From contig JASVEC010000009.1 in assembly GCA_030770535.1 (NCBI GenBank), positions 992,001 to 1,056,000 on the forward strand: a DNA stretch of 64,000 nucleotides, written 5' to 3'. Positions 10,552-21,742 of this stretch are shown here, one piece after another. Each line of letters opens with the position of its first letter. The stretch's first letter is position 1. The notes beneath the pieces were generated by a model. The model saw nothing but the letters and a program-made list of their open reading frames with translations. It was not told the origin of the DNA and did not search any database. The translations under genes and the position numbers were made by a program. The DNA is from Batkoa obscura (Eukaryota; Entomophthoromycota; Entomophthoromycetes; Entomophthorales; Batkoaceae).

Positions 10552-11296
10552 TTATTTTCTTAAAAGGTAAATAATTAAATTTCACACATGTAAGCAAGTG
10601 TTTTTTTGTCAATTTTTGCAGATGGGGAATATCATTTATAAAACTTATTTTTTAGAATAGTTCTTAAAAGTGTTGGGGTGTACAATTACTTTATTGGTTA
10701 TATAAAATAAACGAAAGCTTCAGATGGGTTATTATGAAGGGACATAGGGCTGAGGAAACTATGCAATCGCTAAAGCCAGGATATAGTGATAATTTTTATA
10801 GCTCAGTTTTTAAGTGCTTTAAAACAAATTTAAGGAAACTCATTTATGAAAATAGTAGTTATAATGATTAATTAATGAGTGCCCCTACTATTGGGCAAAA
10901 TATTTCCACTTATAAAAATGAGTGCCCAACTATTTTATTCTATCATTTTAATTCTAGCCTAAAAAACAGGTATTAACATACTGATTTTTGTATTCAAAGT
11001 TTTAATTGTTCACTATTATATTATTGTATTTTATCTACTTTTTAACCATTCATATTTAAATTTGTAAGAGTATAAATTAAATAAAAAACTATACTTTATA
11101 GCCTTGAGCCCAAATGCAAATTTTATTAATATTAAAACTCTATAGCTGTTAAGTTTGATCATAATGAAAGCATCTTAAAATTAAGTTAAATTAGCTACCT
11201 TAAAGTAATAATGAAGTTTTTACTCAAATACAATTATTATAATATATGCTTAATAAATTTATTACCATTTGCTATTTACATTTTAAATAACATGCT
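10552..11296. other. Intergenic, sirtuin promoter and 3' flank of next gene
   Basis: AT-rich spacer. The segment 10875-10935 holds a repeated GAGTGCCC (10876 and 10919 areas) and an imperfect GGGCA...TGCCC inverted repeat. No gene seen. Confidence 0.45.
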
Positions 11297-12523
11297 TCAC
11301 TGTTTTCTTTTCCTTCCTCTTTTCTTTTTAGATACATTCTCTTTAATAGAACTCTGATTGCCTTCTGGGTAACTATTAGCGATTTGGTCTTTTTCCATTC
11401 CAAGGCTATGTTCTAAACCAGGCATTATATGCGTCTCTTTCGGTTTTAATTCTATATTGGCTGCTTCCTTTACGCTTTCATATTCTTCTGAGTAATGATC
11501 AGGGCTATAGTGACGTCTATTATATACCTGTCTATGCTTTGAATAAACAGGTGTTTGATGGTATATTTCATCATTATAGCTCATATTATTTGGAGGTAGG
11601 TACGCCAGAGTTGGTGGGGGCGGCATTGGAGTGTAATAACCGTATTGTGGAAAAACCGCAGGACGATGTAGTTGCTTTTCCATCTCTTTTATTTGAACCG
11701 GTTTAAACTACCCAGTAAATATACAAATAAGTTACCTGTGAATATATGTTTGTTAGCTTCATAATTCCTTATTCTAGTGTTTGACATAGAACTTTTTTTA
11801 ATTTTCATTCCCTTTATAAATTATTATATAATATATGTTAACATTAAACCAATATACTTGTTTGTGTGTATCATCACTTTCATCTATTAAAGAATTAATA
11901 TTATTGCAAAACAAAAAAAATACTAACTACTATATTCGTTACTGTCAGTGTCAATTTCTTTATTCATTAAATCTTCTTTTATTTGTTTAACCTTATCCGA
12001 TCTCAATTTTGGTACATTATTAAGATCTGTAAAAAGTTGACGAAACTCTAGCTTGACTAAATAATAAGGATTAAGGCTTTATATAGTAAATTAATACGCT
12101 CATTTTTTATACTATTTTTTAATTCCTTGAAATAAGGATCTAAAATTGAGCGAAAATCGTTTTCTTTATCTTCTAAATTATCAACTTTTTTGATTAATTC
12201 CTTCAAAGTACTTTTATTTCGTTTGACATCTAACCCTATTAAAGAAAGTTGGTTCATCAAATAAAGATCAAAGTTATTTTCATCTTTGGTTCCATTTTTG
12301 TTATTATCTTTCTTTTTAGCTTTTGGCTTTTCATCTACAACCAATTCCTTAAATAAATCCTCCGGCTTTAAACTAGCAATGTACATTAAACAAATTAGAA
12401 ATAAAACAAATTATATATTACAATGAAAGCCTTTGAACTTCATCCTTTTTTGGCTAGAAACCATTGTTAATTGTTCTTTATAAGTAATACTTTTGATACT
12501 TTATTTTTATCTGGATTTTCCAT
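11297..12523 (-). CDS. Unrecognised multi-exon protein with C-terminal AT-hook-like basic motif
   Basis: Reconstructed from at least seven short minus-strand exons. It starts MENPDKNKVSK (ATG at 12521-12523) and splices to PKKDEVQRLSF, then FLKPEDLFKELVVDEKPK (12300s), a helical Leu/Lys/Glu segment (MNQLSLIGLDVKRNKS, VDNLEDKENDF), FRQLFTDLNNVPKL (near 12000), NESDDTHKQ, MKIKKSSMSNTRIRNYEAN, and finally the long last exon (about 11297-11697). The last exon is Pro/Tyr/His-rich (YGYYTPMPPPPTLAYLPP) and ends KKKRGRKRKQ. About 325 residues. The RGRK core flanked by Lys looks like an AT-hook or nuclear localisation signal, suggesting a nuclear or chromatin role. Every intron has GT/AG ends and keeps the frame. 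No family recognised. It lies between a sirtuin and eIF4G on the same strand. Confidence 0.6.
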
Positions 12524-12875
12524 ACTTGAGAAGTAAAACTAAGCAGGTTTTTTACAAAATGCTTTTTTTTCCATAAATCAAATTGTATTTTTAAGTCAAG
12601 TTTTATGCAGGTGCTATTTCGCAATCGATTGCATAAAATGATTTTGCTATCATTTAAATCCAAGTTTTTAAAAGTGATTACTTTAAAACCTAAGTTTAAA
12701 CTAGACTATGCTAGATTTTAAATTAATAATATTAAAATATTATTACTAAAATTTATAGTAAAAATATCAAAGTAAACTTTATATGGTACAAAAGCCTTAG
12801 ATCTTGTCTTCATTTCTGACTTATTTAGATAAGTTATTAGCTATAATTGTCAAAAAGATTGGGTTAAAACAAAGG
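12524..12875. other. Intergenic
   Basis: AT-rich spacer between the AT-hook-like gene and the inverted-repeat element. Nothing recognised. Confidence 0.5.
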
Positions 12876-13368
12876 AACTGGTAAAATCATAACATGAATT
12901 TTACTAAATTCACTAAAATTTAATGAAAGCCTTATGATTGGCTGGATTTTTCTAGGGTCATTTTTAAGAATAAGTTTGATTTTCACCACATTTTGAAATC
13001 AAGCTCGCTGTTGATTCCAGTCAAAAAAGCAATTTATCCTAACTTAGTAGAGCTGATTGCATTTAGGTGCCTTTGGTTTTGATTTTGATTTGTTGCCAAG
13101 ACCTTTTAAAAAAAATTGTAGGTTAATATCGTATTTATAATGTTCAAATTCAATATAAAAAACAATAGTAAATAACGAATAATAAAAACAAATGCAACCA
13201 GTTCTATAATGAATTCAATTTGTCGAATCATAAAATCAAATTGCAATTGCTATAACTTAAAAATTCAACCTAAATTCAAAAAATAGCTCTAGAAAAATCC
13301 AGCCAATCATAAGGCTTTCATTAAATTTTAGTGAATTTAGTAAAATCCATGTTATGATTTTACCAGTT
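12876..13368. mobile_element. Non-autonomous DNA transposon with 80-bp terminal inverted repeats
   Basis: Left terminus 12876-12955 and right terminus 13289-13368 are inverted copies over 80 bases with one mismatch (AACATGAATTTT against AACATGGATTTT). Tips read AACTGGTAAAATC. Weaker complementarity continues inward past CTAG. The 333-base centre has no open frame of note, so this is a 493-bp MITE needing a transposase from elsewhere. Near-identity of the ends implies a young insertion. A target duplication is not certain: both sides show AGGAA next to the tip, so the true element may extend a few bases. No second copy in the window. It sits in the 3' flank of eIF4G. Confidence 0.88.
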
Positions 13369-13743
13369 TCCTAAATAAATAAACAATAAAAATGCTTAAC
13401 ACATTAAAAATATAAAAATCATATTTTATTTCGATAAAAATTTTTTAATATACATTGAAGTAGTATATAAACAATTAAAAATTTATTGATTTTAAACAAT
13501 GCAGTTAATTAAAAATTTAATCTTATTTTTAAAAACTGTTTGATATTGTAGTATTAAAAAGCAGGATTAAAAAATAAATGGAGAAGGGTCAAAAAGATGA
13601 CTTCCCAGACTCATTTAAAAATATTAATGTAGATTTGAGCTAGAATCTAATGGGAATGAAAGTTTGGTTAAATAAAAGGTTGAAAATGAAGATAAGACGT
13701 AATATGTTCTATTGACTTGTTAATAATAGCTTAATTATTATTT
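13369..13743. other. 3' flank of eIF4G
   Basis: AT-rich non-coding stretch between the inverted-repeat element and the eIF4G stop codon. Nothing recognised. Confidence 0.5.
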
Positions 13744-16700
13744 CTAATGTAATCCTTTCCAAGCACTACTTTCTTTGATACTTGGTACAAGGAATTTAAT
13801 CTTACTATCGTCACATAATTTTTCTAATTTAGCAACTTCCCTATCTTTAGGGTTATAAAGCATCGTAATATCACAATTATCTTCGAACTCTTTAATTAAC
13901 GTTGCTTCATCTGACTTTTTCAATCTCTCTTCTATGTAAGCAATAAAAAACTTTGGACCAGGTGGGAAAGGGTTAGGATATTCAGATAATGGCTCGGCTA
14001 ATTCTATCAATTGAGCTAAACTAATAGAATAAGTTGTAAGGAACAGTGACATATAAGTAAATGCGAATGGCACATCTGAACATAAATCTTCAAGTAAAGG
14101 CATAAATTTCTTGGCCCCTGCAATGAAATCTTCTTTAGTAACAACTCCTTCCTTATTGAGCACTTCCAAAAGTCCAGCCATACCTTCAACTTCAGGCTTC
14201 TTCTTCTCAATTGCATAAGCAATCATCTTGTTTATTACTTCATCATAGCAGTTATATCCATCAAATTCTTTAGCAGTAAGAAGTGCTTCTTTGACATCTC
14301 TTGAGTTCAAGTACTCGTCTACCAGTGTCTTAGCCTTTCTTTCAATGAGCTCTGGCTCCATTGATTTAGAGGCTTGCTCTTCAGTGGCTTCAGCGCTTGA
14401 TGGTTTACGCAAAAGGTTAAGAGAAGGCCTTGTTGGTGAAGCTTTAGGTTCATTATCAGCTAACATGTCAAAGATATTACTATTTGTAATATTAGGTCTT
14501 TTTTGTTGAGTGGTAGGTTCGCGACCTACAGGCTTGTTACTACCAAGGGAATTAAACACTGAGCTAGGACCAAAGCTAAGAGTACTGGAAGCTGTTTTGG
14601 TTTTTGATAAGTTACCAAACCCAGAAAGATCACCAATCTTAGTACGTGATGATGGTAAACTATTTCCACTTACTGAATTCCATCCATCACTACGCTTATT
14701 ATCTTTATCAAATGATGGTTTACTTGGTGAATTAAGTGGTGGCAATCCTCTACCTCCAGAACTATGTTGACGACGAACTTTATCTTGCTTATTTTTCTCT
14801 TCAGATTCACGAGCGGCATCATCTTTGATTTGTTGTAAAGTTTTTGGTGTATCGCTTTTACCAGTTTGCCATTTATTTTTTCTCAAGTCAATCAAATCAA
14901 GCAACATAAAGCGAATACGTTGTGAAAGCTTTCTGCTCTTACTAAGTTCTTGGATTTGTTCAAAATATTTGTTTACAAATGGCTTGTTCTTTATTGTATC
15001 TAATTGTTTACCAATTGTACTGAAGAGTTTTGATAAACTTTCAACTTCTTCATCATCAGGATCATCATCCAAAAGTCTTCTAATACAATAGTGCATAATT
15101 TTCTCAGTAAGCATATTAAGCTTGAAAACCTCACCAATGAATCTTATAAGGCCTAATCCTTGACGTTTAGCTTTTGCAAGCTTATAATATTCCTCTGACA
15201 TCATATCACTTTCTTGTAACACCTGCATACCCTCAACTTTCCATCCTTTTTCAAACTCTTTTTGACATCTAGTAAGAATGTATTTTCTGAAAAGATTACC
15301 ACCTCTGGTATATTCATTATCCTTACTACGAACTTCTTCATCGATAATATCGCTGTTAAGCTCTACTTGCATTCTTTGACATAATTTTGCATACATTGCT
15401 GAGAAATTTGGTTCATCACATGCTTTTTCAAAGATAAGTTGAATAACAGTTTTTAATGTAAAACCATCCTTTTCTTTAACTGATTCATTAGCAAGTTCAA
15501 TAATTTGGGAAGAGATTGAATCAAACTTTTCAAGGGTAAGTTTGTTAAGTAAGGATTTAGTTTTACGCGTAACTTGGGCTTCTTTATCGTCATCATCTTT
15601 CTTCTTAGGTATCCAACGGTTTTCAGATTTTTCAAGTGGTACTACTTGATCCAAAGGAATGGTTGGACCACCTTGCGAATTATTATGCTTTCCACCTCTA
15701 CCACCACGATTGGAGCGATTTCTAGATTCTTTGTGTCCTCCTAATTGACTAGACAAACCTGGGAGATGCCCTCCACTTGAAGTACGTCCTCCCATTTGGC
15801 CTCTACCAGATTGGTCGCCACGCATTTGCATGTTGGAGAGTTTGAATCTTTCTTCACTATTGCGAGGCTTAGAGAAATCGCCTGAGTCATTCTTTGAGCT
15901 ACCACGTGAAGAATTCATCCTACGATGCATACCACGACGATCATTGCTATCTTGACGCATTTGATCATCATTTGCAATAGCATCAAGGTTCTTCATTTCT
16001 TGAGGTTTATCGATACACATCTCCTTAAATTGTAATAAAAAGGACCTATCGTATCTAAACATACCATCTGGTAAGTTAGGACGGTTGATATTTGGAGGGT
16101 AACTAACTTGTTCAAAAAACTCTGTAGTGCGTGGAGAAGGACTAGCTATGTTTGGACTATAAAGTCCAGCAGATCCGAGGTTCAAAGAACCAAGTCTTTG
16201 AAGAGGAGGTTTACCTTTTGTCTCAATAGATAACCCAGTTTTATTTAACCTAGAAGAATCTGAGTCATTTCTTACAACGCCATTAAAGCCTGGAGGCTTG
16301 GACCCAAATCCAGGTGGTGCACTGCTTTTAGTTCCTGTACTAATATCGGCAGCAGGTTTTTCAGCTTCTTGTGGTACAGCAGCAGTTTCTTTTGGTTCAA
16401 TAGATACCTCCTTTGGTGTAGTTTCTTTTGATTCAGGTTCCTTAATTGCTTCGGTTTGTTGAGCTACAGTTTCTGGTTTAGTAGGTTCAGTTGATGCGAC
16501 GGCAGGCTTAGTTCCGGCTCTTACTGCTCTCTTTGGTTTAGCTTTGGTAAGAACAACAGTTTCCGTTTTAGCCGAAATTATCGTTGGCTCTTCAATCTTT
16601 GGTTCAGTCTCAGCTGGTTTAGATTCAATTGGTTTAGACTCAACGGGTTTAGATTCAATTGGTTTAGACTCAACGGGTTTAGATTCAATTGGTTTAGATT

Positions 16701-18615
16701 CAACGGGTTTAGATTCAATTGGTTTAGATTCAACGGGTTTAGATTCAGCCGGCTTGGGCTCAAGGATTCCTTTTGAACCATTTTCGTTATTGGAATTATT
16801 TGGTTGTACCTTAGCTTTATCATTAGCTTCAGTTATGTTTTTGGCTGGATCTTTTGCTGTAGAACTTTTATCTTTTGGTTCAACCTCGTTTGTATTTTTA
16901 ATTGGAGCAACATTCTCAGTTTTTGGCTTATCATCACTAGTATTTTTAGTAGAAGGTGTCTCAACTTTAGTATCTACGTTTTTATTTACATCACCATTGA
17001 TAGAAACGCCAGCTTCCTTTTTAATATCCTTTTTGATACTTTGATTAACAGCTACTTTTTCAAGTTCTTTATCTTTAGATATTTCTTTAATTTCTGCTTC
17101 AACCTTCTTTTCAGTTTCAACTTTGTCATTGGTTTTTACTTGTTTAACCTCAGGTTTTTTATCTTGTTTAGTTGAATCAGATTTACTTGCATCAGTTGGT
17201 CCTTTAGTCTTCTCTTGAACTTTATCTGAAGTCTCACTTTTAGCTATAGGTGTTTCAGCAGAAAGAGGTTCTTTGGGAACTGGCTTTGATATACGAACTA
17301 CTACAGGTGGGGTTGGAGTTGTTGGGGTGGTAGTTGGAGTTGGTTCCTTATTAGCATTAGCAGGTGCAACAACTTGTGCCTTTGTAAGTGGATTTATAAT
17401 TTTAATTGCCTTACTTGTCTTGTTACCAGGCACAAATGGTAAAGCATTGGTGTTAAGATGCGGCGTTACACCTTGGTTTGGTGGTACCATATTATTGTGA
17501 GGTGGCATGACAGGATATGGCTGCATAAAGCCAGGGAAATGTGGATAATTTGGGTCAAAGTGAGGTGTAGGATATCCATGGTAATAAGGAGATGACCAGT
17601 TTCCACCTGGGCCATTGGGTCCAGGGTTACCTGGGCTACTATTTTGTTGGAACCCACCTGGGGAGCTATGAATACCACCTTTTCCACTTCTTTGTCCAGA
17701 TGAATAACTAGATTGGGAATTAGGTGAGCCTCCTGGGATATTATTTTGATAAGTTGGCTTAACTCCCCATTGTAGTTGGCCAGGGCCTTGTGGTGAAAAT
17801 TGTGGATATGGTCCCTGAGGATATGGATGATTAGTAGCAGGTACAAAAGGTGATTTGTTAAAGTTAGGTGGCATTGAATTAGGGTGTGGTGTACCAGATG
17901 TGAAAGGTTGATTATGTGTAAAAGTATTAGGATTTGATTGTGATTGTTGTTCATTATTAATAATAGCTGGATTCTTTGAATATACACCGTGAGTTGGATC
18001 ATTAACTACTTTTATTTAATTTACTATTCAATAGATATAAAAGAATTACCTTTTGAGTCTTTTTCTATTAACTTTGATTTATTAGGCAATATTGGCGCCG
18101 TTATTATAACTTTGTCCGATACACTAAGTTTTTCTAACCCAGATCCAAAAGTAATTTTAGCAAAATCAACTTGTTTATTCTCATAAAACTCTAACTTTGG
18201 AAAAGATTCTGCTTTGATGTCATCAAAAAAACCAAATATAACTTTTTTATTTTCTGAAATAATTAGTAAATTATTTTTTACAAATACATTTAACTTTAGT
18301 ACCTATTTTTCTTTCTGGTTCTGGCAACCTTAGATTAGCCGAAGCTAAAATTTCATCAATAGTATCATTATTACTAAAATATGTTATTAAATTAAGTCTG
18401 AATTTAAATAATTCAAGTTACCTTTTCGTTTCTGATACTTGTGTTTTATTTTTATTTTCTTTTGACCTATCATTATTACTTGAAGGTAATGCTTCAGGTT
18501 TATTATTAGATGCTTTAATTTGTTTAGCAGTTTGTGCATAACTAACTAAAGCAGGCTGCTGCTTATTGACAGCAGGTATAGCTCCAGAATTGGAGGAACG
18601 ATTATTTCTACTCAT
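13744..18615 (-). CDS. Translation initiation factor eIF4G
   Basis: Scaffold of the cap-binding complex eIF4F; binds eIF4E, eIF4A and poly(A)-binding protein to recruit mRNA to the small ribosomal subunit. Four exons: 18422-18615 (MSRNNRSSNSGAIPAVNKQQ), a short one near 18305-18358, one near 18038-18240 (VIFGFFDDIKAESF), then a large exon from about 18008 to 13744; about 1,575 residues. The N-terminal third is Pro/Gly/Asn-rich. Next comes a Lys/Glu region with the ESKP repeats. The eIF4E-binding motif YDRSFLL (Y-x4-L-hydrophobic) is near 16045-16065. RGG-like stretches follow. MIF4G runs from LLNKLTLEKFDSI (near 15550) to MLLDLIDLRKNKW (near 14880). MA3 runs from TLVDEYLNSRDVKEAL (near 14320) to FFIAYIEERL (near 13950), more like filamentous-fungal and animal forms than budding yeast eIF4G, which lacks MA3. 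Confidence 0.92.
16605..16752 (-). repeat. In-frame minisatellite encoding (P-V/I-E-S-K) units in eIF4G
   Basis: About ten tandem 15-base units in the eIF4G coding exon give alternating PVESK and PIESK. TCAATTGGTTTAGA and TCAACGGGTTTAGA alternate on the plus strand, making a 30-base higher-order period. The unit length is a multiple of three, so copy changes keep the frame. It lies in the disordered region upstream of the eIF4E-binding site. Confidence 0.85.
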
Positions 18616-19391
18616 GATTTTACTAAATCTTATTAGGACCTATTAGAATCAATAAATTTAGATAAAAATGAATATTAATTACTTACCGAAGATTGATCTC
18701 AATGAAGTTGAGTTCAATGCAAAGATCAAATATACTACTTAATTTAACCCTAATTTGTATGGGTTAAAGAGACAGATCAATTTCACTTTTTAAATTTGCT
18801 GAGTTTTTAATTCAATAGCTTAACCATTCCTGATAAAGTTACCAATCATAAGGTCTTACGCCAAAAAAAGGATTGCCTTAACCAATTAAAGTTGATTTAT
18901 ATTATCACATTAGATTATAAATGGCCTAAACTTTCTATTGTCCCCATCCCATAAAATATTTTCTCATAAGCTTAAATTATGAAATAATTTAGTGAAATAA
19001 GCTTCCAATCCCATCTCCCCAAAAATAATTAACTTGTTACCATTGGTGGAATTCAATGTTAGTTTTCATCTCATAAGTATACTCGGACTATTGAATTTTA
19101 GTTACAAAATTAAGCATAATAAATTTAGGCTCAATATTTAAAAATCATGACAGAAACAAAATTTGAAGTAATTTTTGGAGTTTGATACTTCCTTTCATTG
19201 TAATTTAAAACAAAAATTAAGCAAGTTATAATAGAGATAGTCTACAAGTGGTGAAAATGGATTTTTCGTTTACGCTCCTAGTGTACTAACGTTAACAACT
19301 TTTAATAATAAAGTGAGCTTTTTAAATCTAATTTATGTAAATATATACAATTTTATTTATTCAAAAAGTACTATATTAAAATAATAATATA
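18616..19391. other. Intergenic, eIF4G promoter region
   Basis: AT-rich spacer upstream of the eIF4G start at 18615. No gene or RNA seen; the first miniature transposon follows. Confidence 0.5.
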
Positions 19392-19492
19392 TTGGGATGT
19401 ATTTTTGTGTTTAAGAATTTTACTAACAATTATTCTACTCAAATAGCGCTTAAAAGATGGAAAAAATGATGAAGCCAAAAAAAACACCCCAA
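19392..19492 (+). mobile_element. ~100-bp MITE (TA family)
   Basis: Single copy with tips TTGGGATGT and ACACCCCAA, flanked by TA. The core keeps TTTAAGAATTTTACTAACAA and AGCGCTTAAAAGATGG. Both tips carry the same change (TTGGG and its complement), which preserves pairing of the ends. Confidence 0.9.
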
Positions 19493-19728
19493 TATGATTA
19501 TACTAATTTTTGTATTTTAATAAAGTAAAAAGTAGTTTTAATATATTAAAAAAACATTATAATCACGTTAAATTCGATAGGAAACAAGATTGTATAATGT
19601 TATTTTTATTAAAAGAAGATCAGAAATAAATTAAATTAAACACTTAAATATCTTTAAATTTAAAAAAAAGTATAGTATAGTAAAATATTTTATAATTAAA
19701 TTCATTCATTTGTATTAAATTCAATATA

Positions 19729-19930
19729 TGAGGATGTTTTTTGGTTTCATTGTTTTTTATATCTTTTAAGCGCTATTTGAGTAGAAAAATTGTTAGTAAA
19801 ATTCTTAAATACAAAAATGCATCTTCATATGGGGGTGTTTTTTTTGGCTTCATCACTTTTTCCATTTTTTAAGCACTATTTGAGCGGAAAGACTGTCAGT
19901 AAAATTCTTAAACATAAAAATATATCCTCA
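19729..19930 (-). mobile_element. Pair of head-to-tail ~100-bp MITEs sharing one TA
   Basis: Copies 19729-19827 and 19830-19930, joined by one TA. Both are in the minus orientation (TGAGGATGTTTT or TGGGGGTGTTTT first, ATGCATCTTCA or ATATATCCTCA last). Confidence 0.9.
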
Positions 19931-20291
19931 TATTATCTTTATCGTATCATTCAAAGCCTAATGTTATCTATAAATCTATGGACAATTTATGTAAACTTCA
20001 CAATCTCATTTTACACTACTTTTAAATCATTAATACTCCTATTTTTTTAAGTCAAATTAACATCTGGACCAAAAGAGTATTTTTAGATTTTTTAATGACT
20101 ATCAAAGTTTAGTTCACACAAATAAATAATAGAGAAAATTGTTTTACTTTATCTATATTAAATAATTTATCTGATGTACACTTAATTAGGTCTATTCAAG
20201 CTCTTTTTATATAGAAGTGTTTATTTATTTGAATGTATTGAGTAATTATTATATTGCTTAAACGGTAAAATTATTCCAATATTTCAATATA
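19931..20291. other. AT-rich spacer between MITEs
   Basis: Non-coding stretch between two MITE pairs. Nothing recognised. Confidence 0.5.
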
Positions 20292-20495
20292 TGGGAATCT
20301 ATTTTTTTATTTAAGAATTTTACTAACAATCTTCCCACTCAAATAGTGCTTAAAAAATGGAAAAAGTAATGAAGCCAAAAAAAACATCCTCATATGGGAA
20401 TGTATTTTTGTGTTTAAGAATTTTACTAACAATCTTTCCGCTCAAATAGCGCTTAAAAAATGGAAAAAATAATGAAGCCAAAAAAGACACCCCCA
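20292..20495 (+). mobile_element. Pair of head-to-tail ~100-bp MITEs sharing one TA
   Basis: Copies 20292-20392 and 20395-20495 with one TA between them. Orientation is plus, starting TGGGAATCTAT or TGGGAATGTAT and ending ACATCCTCA or ACACCCCCA. Confidence 0.9.
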
Positions 20496-21159
20496 TATGG
20501 AGTTTATTTCTAAGTTTAGTAAATTTAAAAATAAATAATATGAATTAAAATAGTTGAATTTAAGTTGTAAGTTATCTCTATTTATAAATATGTAACTTAA
20601 CTTTAATTTTTCTTCGAAGCTGTGGTAACTGATATTTTATAACAATTGATTATTTGTTGGTTTACTATAGCTTAGTGAATAAGTTATTGTTTGATATACA
20701 GCCTAGATCATAATGTTAAAAGCTAAGTTTTTTAGAAAGTATTATTTTTAAAAAATATATATAATGTTTAAAAAGGTACATTATATCTTTATTGATTTCA
20801 ACGGATGTTTACAATACTCAATTGTCAGTTAGTTTATTATAGTTTATTAAGTGTTTATTTTTGGTCCTTATATGATCTAGATCTTTAAATTGGAAATCAA
20901 TTGTTAAAAAATAGAATTCTCTAAGTTTTTTATTGTTATTTAAATTAATTAGATTACTATTGATTTTGGTTATTGTATGAATATGTTTTAATTGATATTG
21001 TATTGATAATAATAAACGTGATAATAAAGATATTTATTATGTTATTTTAGTAAATATGGAAATATTATTAATATTTTCTACTAAATTTAAAGATAGACTT
21101 TTATTAACGAAAATAAAAAATCAACAGTTAAATGTGTCAAACTCCATATATTATTGATA
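20496..21159. other. AT-rich spacer
   Basis: No open frame, RNA gene or repeat end recognised between the MITE copies. Confidence 0.5.
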
Positions 21160-21259
21160 TAGTGATGTTTTTTTTGTTTCATCACTTTTTCCATTTTTTA
21201 AGCACTATTTAAGCGAAAAGATTGTTAGTAAAATTCTTAAACAAAAAAATACATCCTCA
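21160..21259 (-). mobile_element. ~100-bp MITE (TA family)
   Basis: Tips TAGTGATGT and ACATCCTCA, TA on both sides, usual core in minus orientation. About 480 bases upstream of the tyrosine phosphatase start. Confidence 0.87.
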
Positions 21260-21742
21260 TATACTAAAAATAAGAATCTATTTTCAGCTAAGAATATTAA
21301 AATCTAACAGTTATAAAATAAATAAATTTAAAACTTGTCAGTTTACTATAAACTTTAGATCATAAATCTTTAAATTAATATTTATTTACAACAATAAAAA
21401 TATTTAAAAATAGCAATTAAAAAACAAAATTTCAATTGAACCAATCAATTTCAAAACGATAATAAATGAAATGAATACAAATGTTACTTCATTAGGAAAC
21501 AACATAATATACAAGTTAGCATCTATTAATTAGATTTTGAATTTGATATTAAATTGATTGTTATTAAAAAATAACTATACCTTTTATATAGATTTGGGTA
21601 ATTTTTAACTTTAATTTCCTTTTATTTTTTATTTATTTATTGATATAATCTATACTCAATATTATTATTATTATTATTATTATTTAAATTATTATTTAAA
21701 TTATCAACTAAACTTATAGACTTTTTTATTAACTTATAATCA
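21260..21742. other. Upstream region of the tyrosine phosphatase
   Basis: AT-rich promoter region with an ATT trinucleotide run at about 21660-21690. No clear TATA box can be told from background. Confidence 0.45.

Noticed and set aside
16544-17175. Long plus-strand frames opposite eIF4G (up to 166 codons, SIGLDSTGLD repeats)
   Set aside because: These are antisense reading of the ESKP minisatellite; the eIF4G frame is certain.
19790-20050. 86-codon frame near 19.8 kb
   Set aside because: It runs through two MITEs and has no homologous character; a similar frame at 42484-42714 also runs through a MITE, which explains both.
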